Of a DNA stretch of 24,982 nucleotides, positions 15,921 to 23,158 are shown in pieces; the stretch's first letter is position 1; each line of letters starts with the position of its first letter. The notes beneath the pieces were generated by a model, which had not been told where the DNA came from, ran no database searches, and saw only the letters and a list, made by a program, of their open reading frames with translations. The DNA comes from an uncultured Anaerosolibacter sp. (GTDB lineage: Bacteria > Bacillota_A > Clostridia > Peptostreptococcales > Thermotaleaceae). The stretch covers positions 1-24,982 of the forward strand of contig CALECF010000017.1 in the NCBI GenBank assembly GCA_937948705.1, read 5' to 3'. A program made the position numbers and the translations under genes.

Positions 15921-16796
15921 TTACCCTAATGTTATTGAATAACTCAAGCTGCGACACTTTCCTACTTCTATCTCCTTTACTCGCGCTTTCTCCTTAAACT
16001 CACAAGACAATGTTCCTTCTAAGTCATCTATACCACACCAAGGTTCTATGCAAATGAATTCAGCATTTTCTATCATGGATTCTCGAGTCCAAAGTCCTAA
16101 TACGTCAAAGTCATCCATGTCCACCTTTACACTATAACCAATACTTTCGTTTATTAACGTTACACGATTAACCCAATCCTCAATAATCATCGGACCTGAT
16201 CTGAAATCATTCTTCTTAATGTTGTAGCTCTTTGCATTATCAACAATAGTTTCTTTGGTTATTGAAAGTAAATCATTATACCTTCTACGGGTAGCTATAT
16301 CTATTCTTTTATCGAAAACAAGAGTATATGCTTCAATGCTTGTATTTCTTTCAAGCTTAAAACCCGGATGTCCACCAATACTAGCATATATAGGCTTGCT
16401 ATCTGTATTAATAATTTCAAACGATATAGATAAAGTAGCGTCTTTAATAGTGTGAGTAATGATCAAATCAAATTTAAAAGGATACATTTCAAGGGTTTTT
16501 TCGCTGTGGCGTAATAACATCTTTAACTCGGAATTAGATTTGCTAATACACTCAAAATAAGAATCCTTAGCAAATCCATGTACTGGCATATAGTATGAAT
16601 GACCATCAACAACGATAGAGCCATTGCGCACTTTTCCTATTATAGGAAACAGTATCGGGGATTGTCTATTCCAAGCTTCCGACTTTCCTTCATATAGATA
16701 ATTCCTGCGTGAACTTTTATCAAATAAATAAATAAGTTCGCAGCCATGGGCTTTTATTTTAGCAATCACATTTTCATTTTCAAGACAATAAATCAT
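15921..16796 (-). CDS. Aldose 1-epimerase family protein (LacX-like)
   Basis: A 291-residue galactose-mutarotase-fold protein. It contains NRQSPILFPIIGK (43-55), HGFAKDS (73-79, with His73) and SIGGHPGF (139-146, with His143), the two His positions used for anomer interconversion. A late ICIEPWCG supplies the Glu expected as catalytic base. These motifs match the LacX branch. It would equilibrate alpha and beta forms of the sugar or sugar phosphate feeding this pathway. The ATG at 16796 has AAGGG 8 bases upstream. It lies apart from both the upstream operon (176 bases, with a hairpin) and the TRAP operon (467 bases), so it may be transcribed by read-through or alone. Confidence 0.85.
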   Translation of the reverse strand: MIYCLENENVIAKIKAHGCELIYLFDKSSRRNYLYEGKSEAWNRQSPILFPIIGKVRNGSIVVDGHSYYMPVHGFAKDSYFECISKSNSELKMLLRHSEKTLEMYPFKFDLIITHTIKDATLSISFEIINTDSKPIYASIGGHPGFKLERNTSIEAYTLVFDKRIDIATRRRYNDLLSITKETIVDNAKSYNIKKNDFRSGPMIIEDWVNRVTLINESIGYSVKVDMDDFDVLGLWTRESMIENAEFICIEPWCGIDDLEGTLSCEFKEKARVKEIEVGKCRSLSYSITLG

Positions 16797-16931
16797 CGCA
16801 GTTTCCCTTTTTTCCTTATAGTTTATTATCAAGAAGGTTCTAAACTAACAACTAGAATTAAATTGTAGTAAAGAAACAGTTAGCGCCTTAAGAAACAATG
16901 TTTTATATGAAAGATGTATATATGGGAGGGG

Positions 16932-16956
16932 GAAGGGGGAGAGGCTCTCCCCCTTC
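16932..16956. terminator. Strong GC-rich hairpin after the catabolic operon
   Basis: GAAGGGGGAGA and TCTCCCCCTTC pair perfectly over 11 bp with a 3-base GGC loop. It lies 16 bases after the yhcH-like stop codon, where an operon terminator is expected. The minus-strand RNA that follows is CCCCCTCCC, not U-rich, so termination may be incomplete or the hairpin may protect the 3' end and let the epimerase gene be read through. The plus strand is a purine run rich in G tracts from 16924 to 16944. Confidence 0.6.
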
Positions 16957-16972
16957 AATTATTTAACACAAC

Positions 16973-17419
16973 CTATATTTTAACCTTTACTACTGCTTTT
17001 TTCACAGTAGTTGCTGTTTTGTTAACCGATGGCATATGGCCATCATTGGGAAAGTAAATACCAAACATACCCGATTTAATACGATGATATTCAGCATCGC
17101 CTTTTAGGATCATCTTATCTTTCTCAGGATCGTATTCATCCACGGGCTGGAGGTCAAGCAGAGGCGCGTATCCAATGTATTCTTCACCATAAATTACATA
17201 TTGTATGTCTATGTACTCCCTATGTGCCTCAAATTTACCTTGATCAAACGGTTTCGTGTCATACTCTTGTATTAGAACATACACATCCGTTCCCGATATT
17301 TCATATCGACCGACGTTTAGCTGTGTAAAATCAGCCGTTGTTAAATAGTTGATTGCCATGTCCAAACTTCTTGATATTCCAAGATAATTTTTTATGTTCT
17401 TAATGTCATCTATTATCAT
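16973..17419 (-). CDS. YhcH/YjgK/YiaL family protein
   Basis: A 148-residue cupin-like protein of the DUF386 family. Metal-site residues of the family are visible: EAHREYIDIQYV (64-75, with Glu64, His66 and Asp71) and FPNDGHMP (123-130, with His128). Relatives occur in sialic acid, uronate and galactoside operons and are thought to help with anomer or sugar isomer conversion; the activity is not settled for most. The ATG overlaps the KDG kinase stop by one base (TAATG), so it is coupled to that gene and belongs to the same transcript. It is the last gene of the SDR-led operon. Confidence 0.88.
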   Translation of the reverse strand: MIIDDIKNIKNYLGISRSLDMAINYLTTADFTQLNVGRYEISGTDVYVLIQEYDTKPFDQGKFEAHREYIDIQYVIYGEEYIGYAPLLDLQPVDEYDPEKDKMILKGDAEYHRIKSGMFGIYFPNDGHMPSVNKTATTVKKAVVKVKI

Positions 17420-18441
17420 TATCGCTGTACCCTTCCAGAACCGTCACCCTTCATAAGGGTTTCAACGTCTTTAACACTTACTTGGTTAAAGTCACCTTCT
17501 ATCGTATGCTTTAAACAAGAAGCAGCAACAGCAAACTCAACGATATCTTGTGGATTTTCCATTTCTAATAAGCCATAAAGTAAACCACCCACAAATGAAT
17601 CACCACCACCCACTCTATCTACAAGCTGAATATCATATTTTTGAGAGAAATATGCCTGGCCACCAGTATAAAGCATCGCCGACCAACCATTTACACTTGC
17701 AGAATAGCTTTCTCTTAAAGTTGTAGCTACAGTCTTACAACCAAACTTTGCTTCAATCTCTTTAGCAACAGTCGTATAACTTTCTTTATTAATTTTTCCA
17801 CCAATGATATCAGTATCTTGCGCGCTAATACCAAATATTTTTTCAGCATCTTCTTCGTTAGCAATACACACGTCAACATACTGCATAAGGCTAGTCATTA
17901 CTTCTTTTGCTTTCTCATGGGCCCATAGATTCTTTCTATAGTTAAGATCACAACTCACTTTAATTCCTTTTTTCTTGCAAACCTTTAGTGCCTCTTTAGT
18001 AATCGCTATACAATTGTCAGAAAGCGCAGGCGTAATGCCTGTAACGTGAAACCATTCCGCACCATCAAGAATCTTATCCCAATCAAATTCATCGCATCCT
18101 GCCATAGAAATTGCAGAATATTTTCTATCATAAATTACCTTAGACGGTCTTTGTGATGCACCTTTTTCTACATAGTACATGCCAAGTCTTTCTCCACCAA
18201 CTAATACATGTTGTGTAGTAACTCCATAGCTTTTAAGTACCCTTATAACAGATTTTCCCATATCATTATCAGGCACCTTGGTTACAAAACTGGTATCAAT
18301 GCCATAGTTAGATAATGATACCGCAACATTCGCCTCTCCACCTGCGAATGTTAAATCAAAGCTATTCGCCTGGATGACCTTCTTAAATCCTGGAGGGCAA
18401 AGTCTACCCATTATTTCACCGAAACATACCACTCTACTCAT
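17419..18441 (-). CDS. kdgK: 2-dehydro-3-deoxygluconokinase (KDG kinase, PfkB family)
   Basis: A 340-residue ribokinase-like enzyme that turns 2-keto-3-deoxygluconate (KDG) and ATP into KDPG. It has the N-terminal GGEANVA (34-40) substrate loop and the PfkB signature DRVGGGDSFVGG (275-286), with Asp281 as catalytic base. The early FGEIMGRLCPPG and AGGEANV segments are typical of KDG kinases rather than fructokinases. The start has AAAGGAGG 5 bases upstream. It follows the KDPG aldolase gene by 11 bases. The pair makes pyruvate and glyceraldehyde 3-phosphate from KDG. Kinases of this type can also accept 2-keto-3-deoxygalactonate. Confidence 0.9.
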   Translation of the reverse strand: MSRVVCFGEIMGRLCPPGFKKVIQANSFDLTFAGGEANVAVSLSNYGIDTSFVTKVPDNDMGKSVIRVLKSYGVTTQHVLVGGERLGMYYVEKGASQRPSKVIYDRKYSAISMAGCDEFDWDKILDGAEWFHVTGITPALSDNCIAITKEALKVCKKKGIKVSCDLNYRKNLWAHEKAKEVMTSLMQYVDVCIANEEDAEKIFGISAQDTDIIGGKINKESYTTVAKEIEAKFGCKTVATTLRESYSASVNGWSAMLYTGGQAYFSQKYDIQLVDRVGGGDSFVGGLLYGLLEMENPQDIVEFAVAASCLKHTIEGDFNQVSVKDVETLMKGDGSGRVQR

Positions 18442-18452
18442 ATTGTCCTCCT

Positions 18453-19094
18453 TTATAATTGTGATACGAACTTTTTGGCAAGCTCAGTCAGCTCATCAAA
18501 CCTACCTTCATCTATCATTTTTTTGTTAACCAAACTTGAGCCTACACCAACACCATCTATGCCAGTGGCCATATATTCTTTTAGATTATCCACATCTATA
18601 CCTCCCACCGCAAGCATAGGAATATGGCTAATAGGCGATCTAATAGACTTAATATATTTAGGTCCAAAATTATCAACAGGGAATATCTTGACAAAACTTG
18701 CACCAGCTTTATAAGCCTCTGTTATCTCAGATGGGGTAATAACTCCGGGCATAGATACCGCCCCCAGTTCTAGTGTCTTATCTACAACTTCTTTATCAAA
18801 GTTTGGAGAAATGATATACTTAGCTCCTGCTTTTACAGCTAATTCCACTTGTTCAACAGTCATAACCGTACCTGCACCAACACATATCTTATCACCCAAT
18901 TCACTCGATATCGATTGAATAGCCTCAAAAGTTTCTTGATTTCCAGTCATGCTTGACTGATTAAAAGTAACTTCAACAAGAGATATACCACCTGCATAGA
19001 GAGCTTCAGCAGTTTTTATGATTTTGTCCGAGTCAATTCCTCTAATTATTGCTATTATCTTGTTTTCCTTAATTTTATTTATTGTTTTTTCCAT
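18453..19094 (-). CDS. eda: KDPG/KHG aldolase (2-dehydro-3-deoxyphosphogluconate aldolase)
   Basis: A 213-residue class I aldolase of the Eda family that splits KDPG into pyruvate and glyceraldehyde 3-phosphate. Key residues are visible: Arg18 (IIRG), Glu41 in VEVTFNQ (the proton shuttle) and Lys136 in FVKIFPVDNFGP, the Schiff-base lysine. GAGTV (73-77) is also conserved. The ATG has GAGGTG close upstream. It lies 46 bases after the DapA-family gene and 11 before the KDG kinase. Confidence 0.93.
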   Translation of the reverse strand: MEKTINKIKENKIIAIIRGIDSDKIIKTAEALYAGGISLVEVTFNQSSMTGNQETFEAIQSISSELGDKICVGAGTVMTVEQVELAVKAGAKYIISPNFDKEVVDKTLELGAVSMPGVITPSEITEAYKAGASFVKIFPVDNFGPKYIKSIRSPISHIPMLAVGGIDVDNLKEYMATGIDGVGVGSSLVNKKMIDEGRFDELTELAKKFVSQL

Positions 19095-19140
19095 GTTTCA
19101 CCTCTTTATTCTTAATAAATGCTCGATTAAAGTTTCTACT

Positions 19141-20070
19141 TTAACAAACGCTTTCAAGCGCTAACTGATCGTCAAAGAACTCCTTAATTTGATCAAAGTA
19201 ATACTCAAATAACTTTTCATAGTACTCATCACTATCAAAGGTTGGCTTTCTACAGTAATCGCTTTCAATAATGCCTCTCTTCTTTAGTATTTTTTTCTCG
19301 AAGCTTATGATCATCTCCACATTTTGTCTAATGTGATTTAATATTTCAATAAGTTTAGTATGAATTCTAATCGCTTCTTCTCTATTCCCTTGTTTGTATA
19401 GGTTATATACTTTAATATATACGTCATACATAGAACAACCAGGCATTGCACCAATCGCTCCTCTGTCAAAAGCCTCAATAAATTGGTATCCTGCATTACC
19501 AATAAATATTTTAGCCTTTTCATTGGTTTCTTTTAGCATCGTGCTAACATACTTACCATTAGGCTTATTTTCGATTTTAAAATATTGAATATTCGGCACA
19601 GTATTGCTTAGGTCAATAAATACGTCTGGAGTTATAACAACACCTGTTTCTTCAGGAGCATATTGAACCATAATTGGAATATTAACAGCTTGGCCTATGG
19701 CCTTAATATGTTCATAGATTGGCTTTGCGCCAGGTTTTAAATAAAATGGCGGTAAAACCATTAGTGTATCTGCCCCTTCTGCCTCAAGATATTTTGCTCT
19801 TTCTACTGCTACTTCTGTGGCATGAGATGTTACAGATATCAACGACGGTACATTCGCTCTTTTACACTCTTCGACTAATAGTTTTACTTGTTTATTTCCC
19901 TCTTGCTCCGTTACTTTATAAAACTCACCAGCAATCCCAAAAAGTGTTAATGCATCGCATCCACCTTCGATTAAGGTTCTTACTAAATTTCTCATACTGT
20001 CATAATCCACATTTCCCTTGTCTGTAAACGGAGTTGCCACAATTGGACATATGCCTTTTAATTCAACCAT
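19141..20070 (-). CDS. DapA/NanA-family aldolase or dehydratase, substrate unknown
   Basis: A 309-residue class I aldolase-fold protein. The Schiff-base Lys165 (YFKIENKP) and the shuttle Tyr137 (VQYAPEETG) are present. The GTTGE loop of dihydrodipicolinate synthase is GIAGE here (45-49), which removes both Thr residues of that enzyme's proton relay, so lysine synthesis is unlikely. In this operon it should act on a 2-keto-3-deoxy sugar acid, either cleaving it to pyruvate and an aldehyde or dehydrating it. That gives the cluster a second possible exit beside kinase plus Eda. The start at 20070 has AAGGAG 8 bases upstream; an ATG two codons earlier is too close to that site. The C-terminus has an extra run of acidic and aromatic residues. 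Confidence 0.85.
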   Translation of the reverse strand: MVELKGICPIVATPFTDKGNVDYDSMRNLVRTLIEGGCDALTLFGIAGEFYKVTEQEGNKQVKLLVEECKRANVPSLISVTSHATEVAVERAKYLEAEGADTLMVLPPFYLKPGAKPIYEHIKAIGQAVNIPIMVQYAPEETGVVITPDVFIDLSNTVPNIQYFKIENKPNGKYVSTMLKETNEKAKIFIGNAGYQFIEAFDRGAIGAMPGCSMYDVYIKVYNLYKQGNREEAIRIHTKLIEILNHIRQNVEMIISFEKKILKKRGIIESDYCRKPTFDSDEYYEKLFEYYFDQIKEFFDDQLALESVC

Positions 20071-20089
20071 TATCATTTCTCCTTTATTA

Positions 20090-21256
20090 TTAATAAGTAT
20101 ATTTTTCTAAAAGTTCTTCTGTAGGCTCAACACCTAATCCAGCTGCTTCTGATAAGATAAAATATCCATCATCACATCTCATGTTACCAGTTAGAAATTC
20201 TAAATTTTTATCAAAAATTGAGTGCTGGTATTCATGGTATACACAATTCGAAAGAGTCACTGAAGCATGCAAACTTGCCGCTTGGAAAATTCCAATACCT
20301 ATACTTGCATGGGGCATAACCAGTTGATTAAAGCCTAATGAAGTCCTGCAAATGTCTACAAATGCAGTGATACCCGTCCTACCCATTTCAGGTTGTATAA
20401 CATTCATACACCTATTTACAAATCTGGGAATGTACTCGTAAATAGTTCTTAGTTCTTCTCCAATACCTACATTCGTTTTAACACTTTTAACAACATGAGC
20501 TTGACCCTCTATATCTTCTGGCCTTACAGGCGCTTCTGCAAGATATAAGTCATATTGATTCATTCTTTCAATCAAATTGATTGCTTCTAATGAAGTGTAT
20601 CTCCAATGCATATCAACCAGTATTTTCCCTTTCTCTCCCATGGCCTCTCTTAGCGCCTTAACCTCAATTTCCGGAGCATCAACATTAAGAACAATAGGTA
20701 ATTTGACAGCATCAAATCCTTTATCTTGCCATTGCTTAGCTAACTCAGCTCGTTCTTTAGTCGTAGGTACTGGAAGCCCAGACACATAAGCTTTTACCTT
20801 TTGAGTTTCTGACGACCCTAAGATTTCACAGATCTGCTTATTCAGTATTTTTCCTTTTAAATCCCATAGAGCAATATCTACTGCACTAATTGCATCTAAA
20901 TAAAAACCTCCAAAAAAACCTCTTACCCTCATAGCATTATATAGGTCTTCATATATGGCAACTACGTCAATAGGACTCCTCCCTAATATTTGAGGTTCTA
21001 TAATTGTCTTTACGATAGTCTCTGTAACTTCAGGTCCAATAAAGGCTACACATTCACCCCAGCCAACTTTACCACTATCCGTAGTTATCTTAACTAACAG
21101 AGACTGATCATATATACTGTATATACTCTTGTTTGCTTTGCGTACAAAATAGCCATTTGCATTTACAACCTCGTCATTTTGCAACTTACCTAAGTACGGT
21201 GTGTCTCTTGGAATTCTAACTTTATAAGTCTCAATACTTTTGATTTTATCTTTCAT
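20090..21256 (-). CDS. Mandelate racemase/enolase superfamily sugar-acid dehydratase
   Basis: A 388-residue enolase-superfamily protein with the N-terminal capping domain and a TIM barrel. Mg ligands are Asp215 (LVDMHWRY), Glu241 (AEAPVRPED) and Glu267 (GIGEE). His217, two after the first ligand, is placed like the acid His of galactonate and mannonate dehydratases. His316 (VMPHASIG) is the usual His of the His-Asp dyad, but its partner in QPD is Glu290 here (QPEMGRTG). Only Lys185 of the KxK motif is present. I infer dehydration of an aldonate to a 2-keto-3-deoxy acid for the downstream kinase and aldolases. Which aldonate is not readable. Start ATG has GAGGTG upstream. Confidence 0.85.
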   Translation of the reverse strand: MKDKIKSIETYKVRIPRDTPYLGKLQNDEVVNANGYFVRKANKSIYSIYDQSLLVKITTDSGKVGWGECVAFIGPEVTETIVKTIIEPQILGRSPIDVVAIYEDLYNAMRVRGFFGGFYLDAISAVDIALWDLKGKILNKQICEILGSSETQKVKAYVSGLPVPTTKERAELAKQWQDKGFDAVKLPIVLNVDAPEIEVKALREAMGEKGKILVDMHWRYTSLEAINLIERMNQYDLYLAEAPVRPEDIEGQAHVVKSVKTNVGIGEELRTIYEYIPRFVNRCMNVIQPEMGRTGITAFVDICRTSLGFNQLVMPHASIGIGIFQAASLHASVTLSNCVYHEYQHSIFDKNLEFLTGNMRCDDGYFILSEAAGLGVEPTEELLEKYTY

Positions 21257-21268
21257 ATAATCACCTCA

Positions 21269-21973
21269 CTATTTAAATGTGTAACTCATTCCATTATTCA
21301 ACAACATTGATTCTATATCTTCATCAATCAATCTTAAATAATTCTTTGGATTTTCTCCAAACTTTTCGAACATATCATAGTGGCACGGTATAGCCAGTGA
21401 AGGCTTAATTTTATTTGTTAATCTTGCTGCATCAACATAGTTCATATTATTGCCCACACCGTTAATACACACAATGAGCACATCTATTTTAAATTTTATA
21501 AAATCAAATATCTTATTGGTGTAGAGAGTATCACCCGTAATATAAATAGTCTTATTATCTATCTCTATACATGTTCCAACTGCATTAATATCTTCATGTT
21601 CTGCATATATTGCTTTAAAAAGTATATTATTAATTGAAACTTCGACCCCTGGATTAAATAATATAAAGCTATGATTGCCATACTTAGGTTTCAAGATTTC
21701 GTAAACACTGTTGGGGCAAAGTACAGTGATTGTTTTTGGTTGCAGAAACAGTCGTTCTAAAGTTTCTAAATTCATATGATCTTCGTGATTATGTGATATG
21801 AATAAAATATCAATGTCATAATCAAAGTATTTTTCATTGATGGGAACCAATCTTTTAAAAATATCTCCCCTTTTATCAAACAGGGAATTAGATAAATAGG
21901 GATCAATCATTATTTTTGTCCCTAGTCTGCTTTCAATCACAAGTCCCGATTGTCCTAAACTTTCAATTTTCAA
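21269..21973 (-). CDS. UlaG-like metallo-beta-lactamase-fold hydrolase, possible lactonase
   Basis: A 234-residue metal-dependent hydrolase. The metal motif HNHEDH (61-66) is complete, with further ligands His126 (AEHED), Asp148 (ITGDT) and His198 (PCHYDMF). The compact size and the IDPYLSNSL opening match the UlaG branch, which includes L-ascorbate 6-phosphate lactonase. Between a dehydrogenase and a dehydratase gene, it is well placed to open the aldonolactone made by the dehydrogenase. The start is TTG at 21973 with AAAGGATGAGG upstream; an ATG inside that site is out of frame. A general phosphodiesterase-like role is the alternative. Confidence 0.8.
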   Translation of the reverse strand: MKIESLGQSGLVIESRLGTKIMIDPYLSNSLFDKRGDIFKRLVPINEKYFDYDIDILFISHNHEDHMNLETLERLFLQPKTITVLCPNSVYEILKPKYGNHSFILFNPGVEVSINNILFKAIYAEHEDINAVGTCIEIDNKTIYITGDTLYTNKIFDFIKFKIDVLIVCINGVGNNMNYVDAARLTNKIKPSLAIPCHYDMFEKFGENPKNYLRLIDEDIESMLLNNGMSYTFK

Positions 21974-22015
21974 TAAGCCTCATCCTTTAACTATTTTAAT
22001 AAAGAGCCTCTATGT

Positions 22016-22798
22016 TTACTTATTAGGCACTACGCGAGGTGAGTAAATATTGTCAATGCCACTAGGCAGTAATTTTCCTCCATCTATAGCCATATCAATT
22101 CCTGTAATAAAAGAAGCCTTTTCAGAAATGAGGAAGGATACAGCTTCTGCTATTTCTTCTGGTTGACCACAACGCCCTAGTGGCGTTTTGGAAATTATAA
22201 ATTCTTCTCTATCAGATAATTGATTTGTAGGGTTGACTTGTATGAGTCCAGGAGCAATTGCATTAACTCTAATGCCGAAAGGTGCAAGTTCAAGAGCTGC
22301 ATGTTTCGTAAATTTTAAAAGTGCTGCTTTTAAAGAACCATACACACTGGTTTCAGGAAAAATTGATTGTTGATGATGTGATGTAATATTGATAATATTT
22401 CCTCTAACTTTATTCTCTATCATGTTTTTAGCAGCCCGTTGTGTAGCGAAATAATGGCCCTTAAAGTTGGTTTGATAAATCTTATCCATCATTTCTTCTG
22501 TGGTTTCAAGCATTTTACACGTTCTCGTTATTCCTGCGTTATTTACCAAAACGTCTATTCTACCATAGGTTTCAAAAAAAACATCAAACATTCTGTTTTG
22601 CTCCTCTAAATTACCGATATCAGCTTGAATAACAATGGCCCTTCTACCCTTACCCCTAATTAACTTAGCTACTTCCTCAGCTTTTTGGACATTGGATTCG
22701 CAATTTATTCCCAAATCATATCCTTCATCTGCTAGTTTTAAAGCTATTCCCTTTCCAATTCCACTCGAAGAACCTGTAACGAGTGCTATTTTATTCAT
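22016..22798 (-). CDS. SDR-family NAD(P)-dependent oxidoreductase
   Basis: A 260-residue classical short-chain dehydrogenase. It has the nucleotide motif TGSSSGIG (8-15), NNAG (86-89), and the catalytic set Asn111, Ser140, Tyr153 and Lys157 (YGSLK). The C-terminal IDGGKLLPSG is typical of the glucose/gluconate dehydrogenase-like branch. It is the first gene of the catabolic operon, with GGGGGTG upstream of the ATG and its own promoter. It most likely oxidises the incoming aldose to a lactone, or interconverts a keto and a hydroxy sugar acid. The coenzyme cannot be chosen firmly. Confidence 0.88.
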   Translation of the reverse strand: MNKIALVTGSSSGIGKGIALKLADEGYDLGINCESNVQKAEEVAKLIRGKGRRAIVIQADIGNLEEQNRMFDVFFETYGRIDVLVNNAGITRTCKMLETTEEMMDKIYQTNFKGHYFATQRAAKNMIENKVRGNIINITSHHQQSIFPETSVYGSLKAALLKFTKHAALELAPFGIRVNAIAPGLIQVNPTNQLSDREEFIISKTPLGRCGQPEEIAEAVSFLISEKASFITGIDMAIDGGKLLPSGIDNIYSPRVVPNK

Positions 22799-22855
22799 TT
22801 TTTACACCCCCAGTTCAATTGTTGCTGTGAAACATTTTTGTTTTGTTTTATTCTT

Positions 22856-22995
22856 GTTTCATATTTATTTCACAGGGTTTTATCTTATATTCTCCTTTTT
22901 CAAATCGGTGTATATATTCTGATAATAACATGCATACTATAAATTTACAAGCTTTTTTTGCAGCTTGTTTCTTATTGTTTCAAGTAGTGTTTCAT
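22856..22995 (-). promoter_or_regulatory. TGAAAC direct repeats flanking the SDR promoter
   Basis: GTTTCA (TGAAAC on the minus strand) starts at 22856, 22977 and 22989, with a GTTTCT variant at 22967 and TTTCACA at 22868. The cores at 22968, 22978 and 22990 are 10 and 12 bases apart and lie just upstream of the -35 box. The pair at 22857 and 22868 is 11 apart and lies downstream of the start. One copy in the opposite orientation is at 22828-22833. This is the same element as at the TRAP promoter. The rest of the 360-base gap is AT-rich with no open frame. Confidence 0.55.
22922..22950 (-). promoter_or_regulatory. Predicted sigma-A promoter of the SDR-led catabolic operon
   Basis: On the minus strand TTGTAA (22945-22950) and TATTAT (22922-22927) are separated by exactly 17 bases, about 120 bases before the SDR start. 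An inverted repeat ACAAGCT/AGCTTGT (22947-22953 and 22962-22968, 8-base spacer) overlaps the -35 box and is a candidate operator for the divergent LacI-type regulator. Confidence 0.6.
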
Positions 22996-23101
22996 GCTTG
23001 AACTCATATCTTTTTTGTTTTTCCAAGATACTTTTTCTCTATGTTTCTCGCCCTCATCCCCTTATTATTCACCTAGATTGAATTATGCTCTTTAATCTTG
23101 C

Positions 23102-23131
23102 TTGATATTAAATCATATTTTATGATATTCT
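23102..23131 (+). promoter_or_regulatory. Predicted promoter of the LacI-family regulator
   Basis: TTGATA (23102-23107) and TATTCT (23126-23131) are 18 bases apart, and the gene starts 27 bases later after AAGGAAG. It is divergent from the SDR promoter, with about 150 bases between the two -35 boxes. Confidence 0.45.
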
Positions 23132-23158
23132 ATAAATAAAAAAGTTAAGGAAGTTATT

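Noticed and set aside
19141..19155. CcpA-type cre site (TGAAAGCGTTTGTT on the minus strand)
   Set aside because: It matches only the first half of the consensus well and coincides with the last codons of the DapA-family gene.
19338..19523. Second minus-strand open frame inside the DapA-family gene
   Set aside because: It is an out-of-frame reading of a well-supported gene, with no ribosome site.
19141..20070. Dihydrodipicolinate synthase for lysine synthesis
   Set aside because: The GTTGE loop is replaced by GIAGE and the gene is embedded in a sugar-acid operon.
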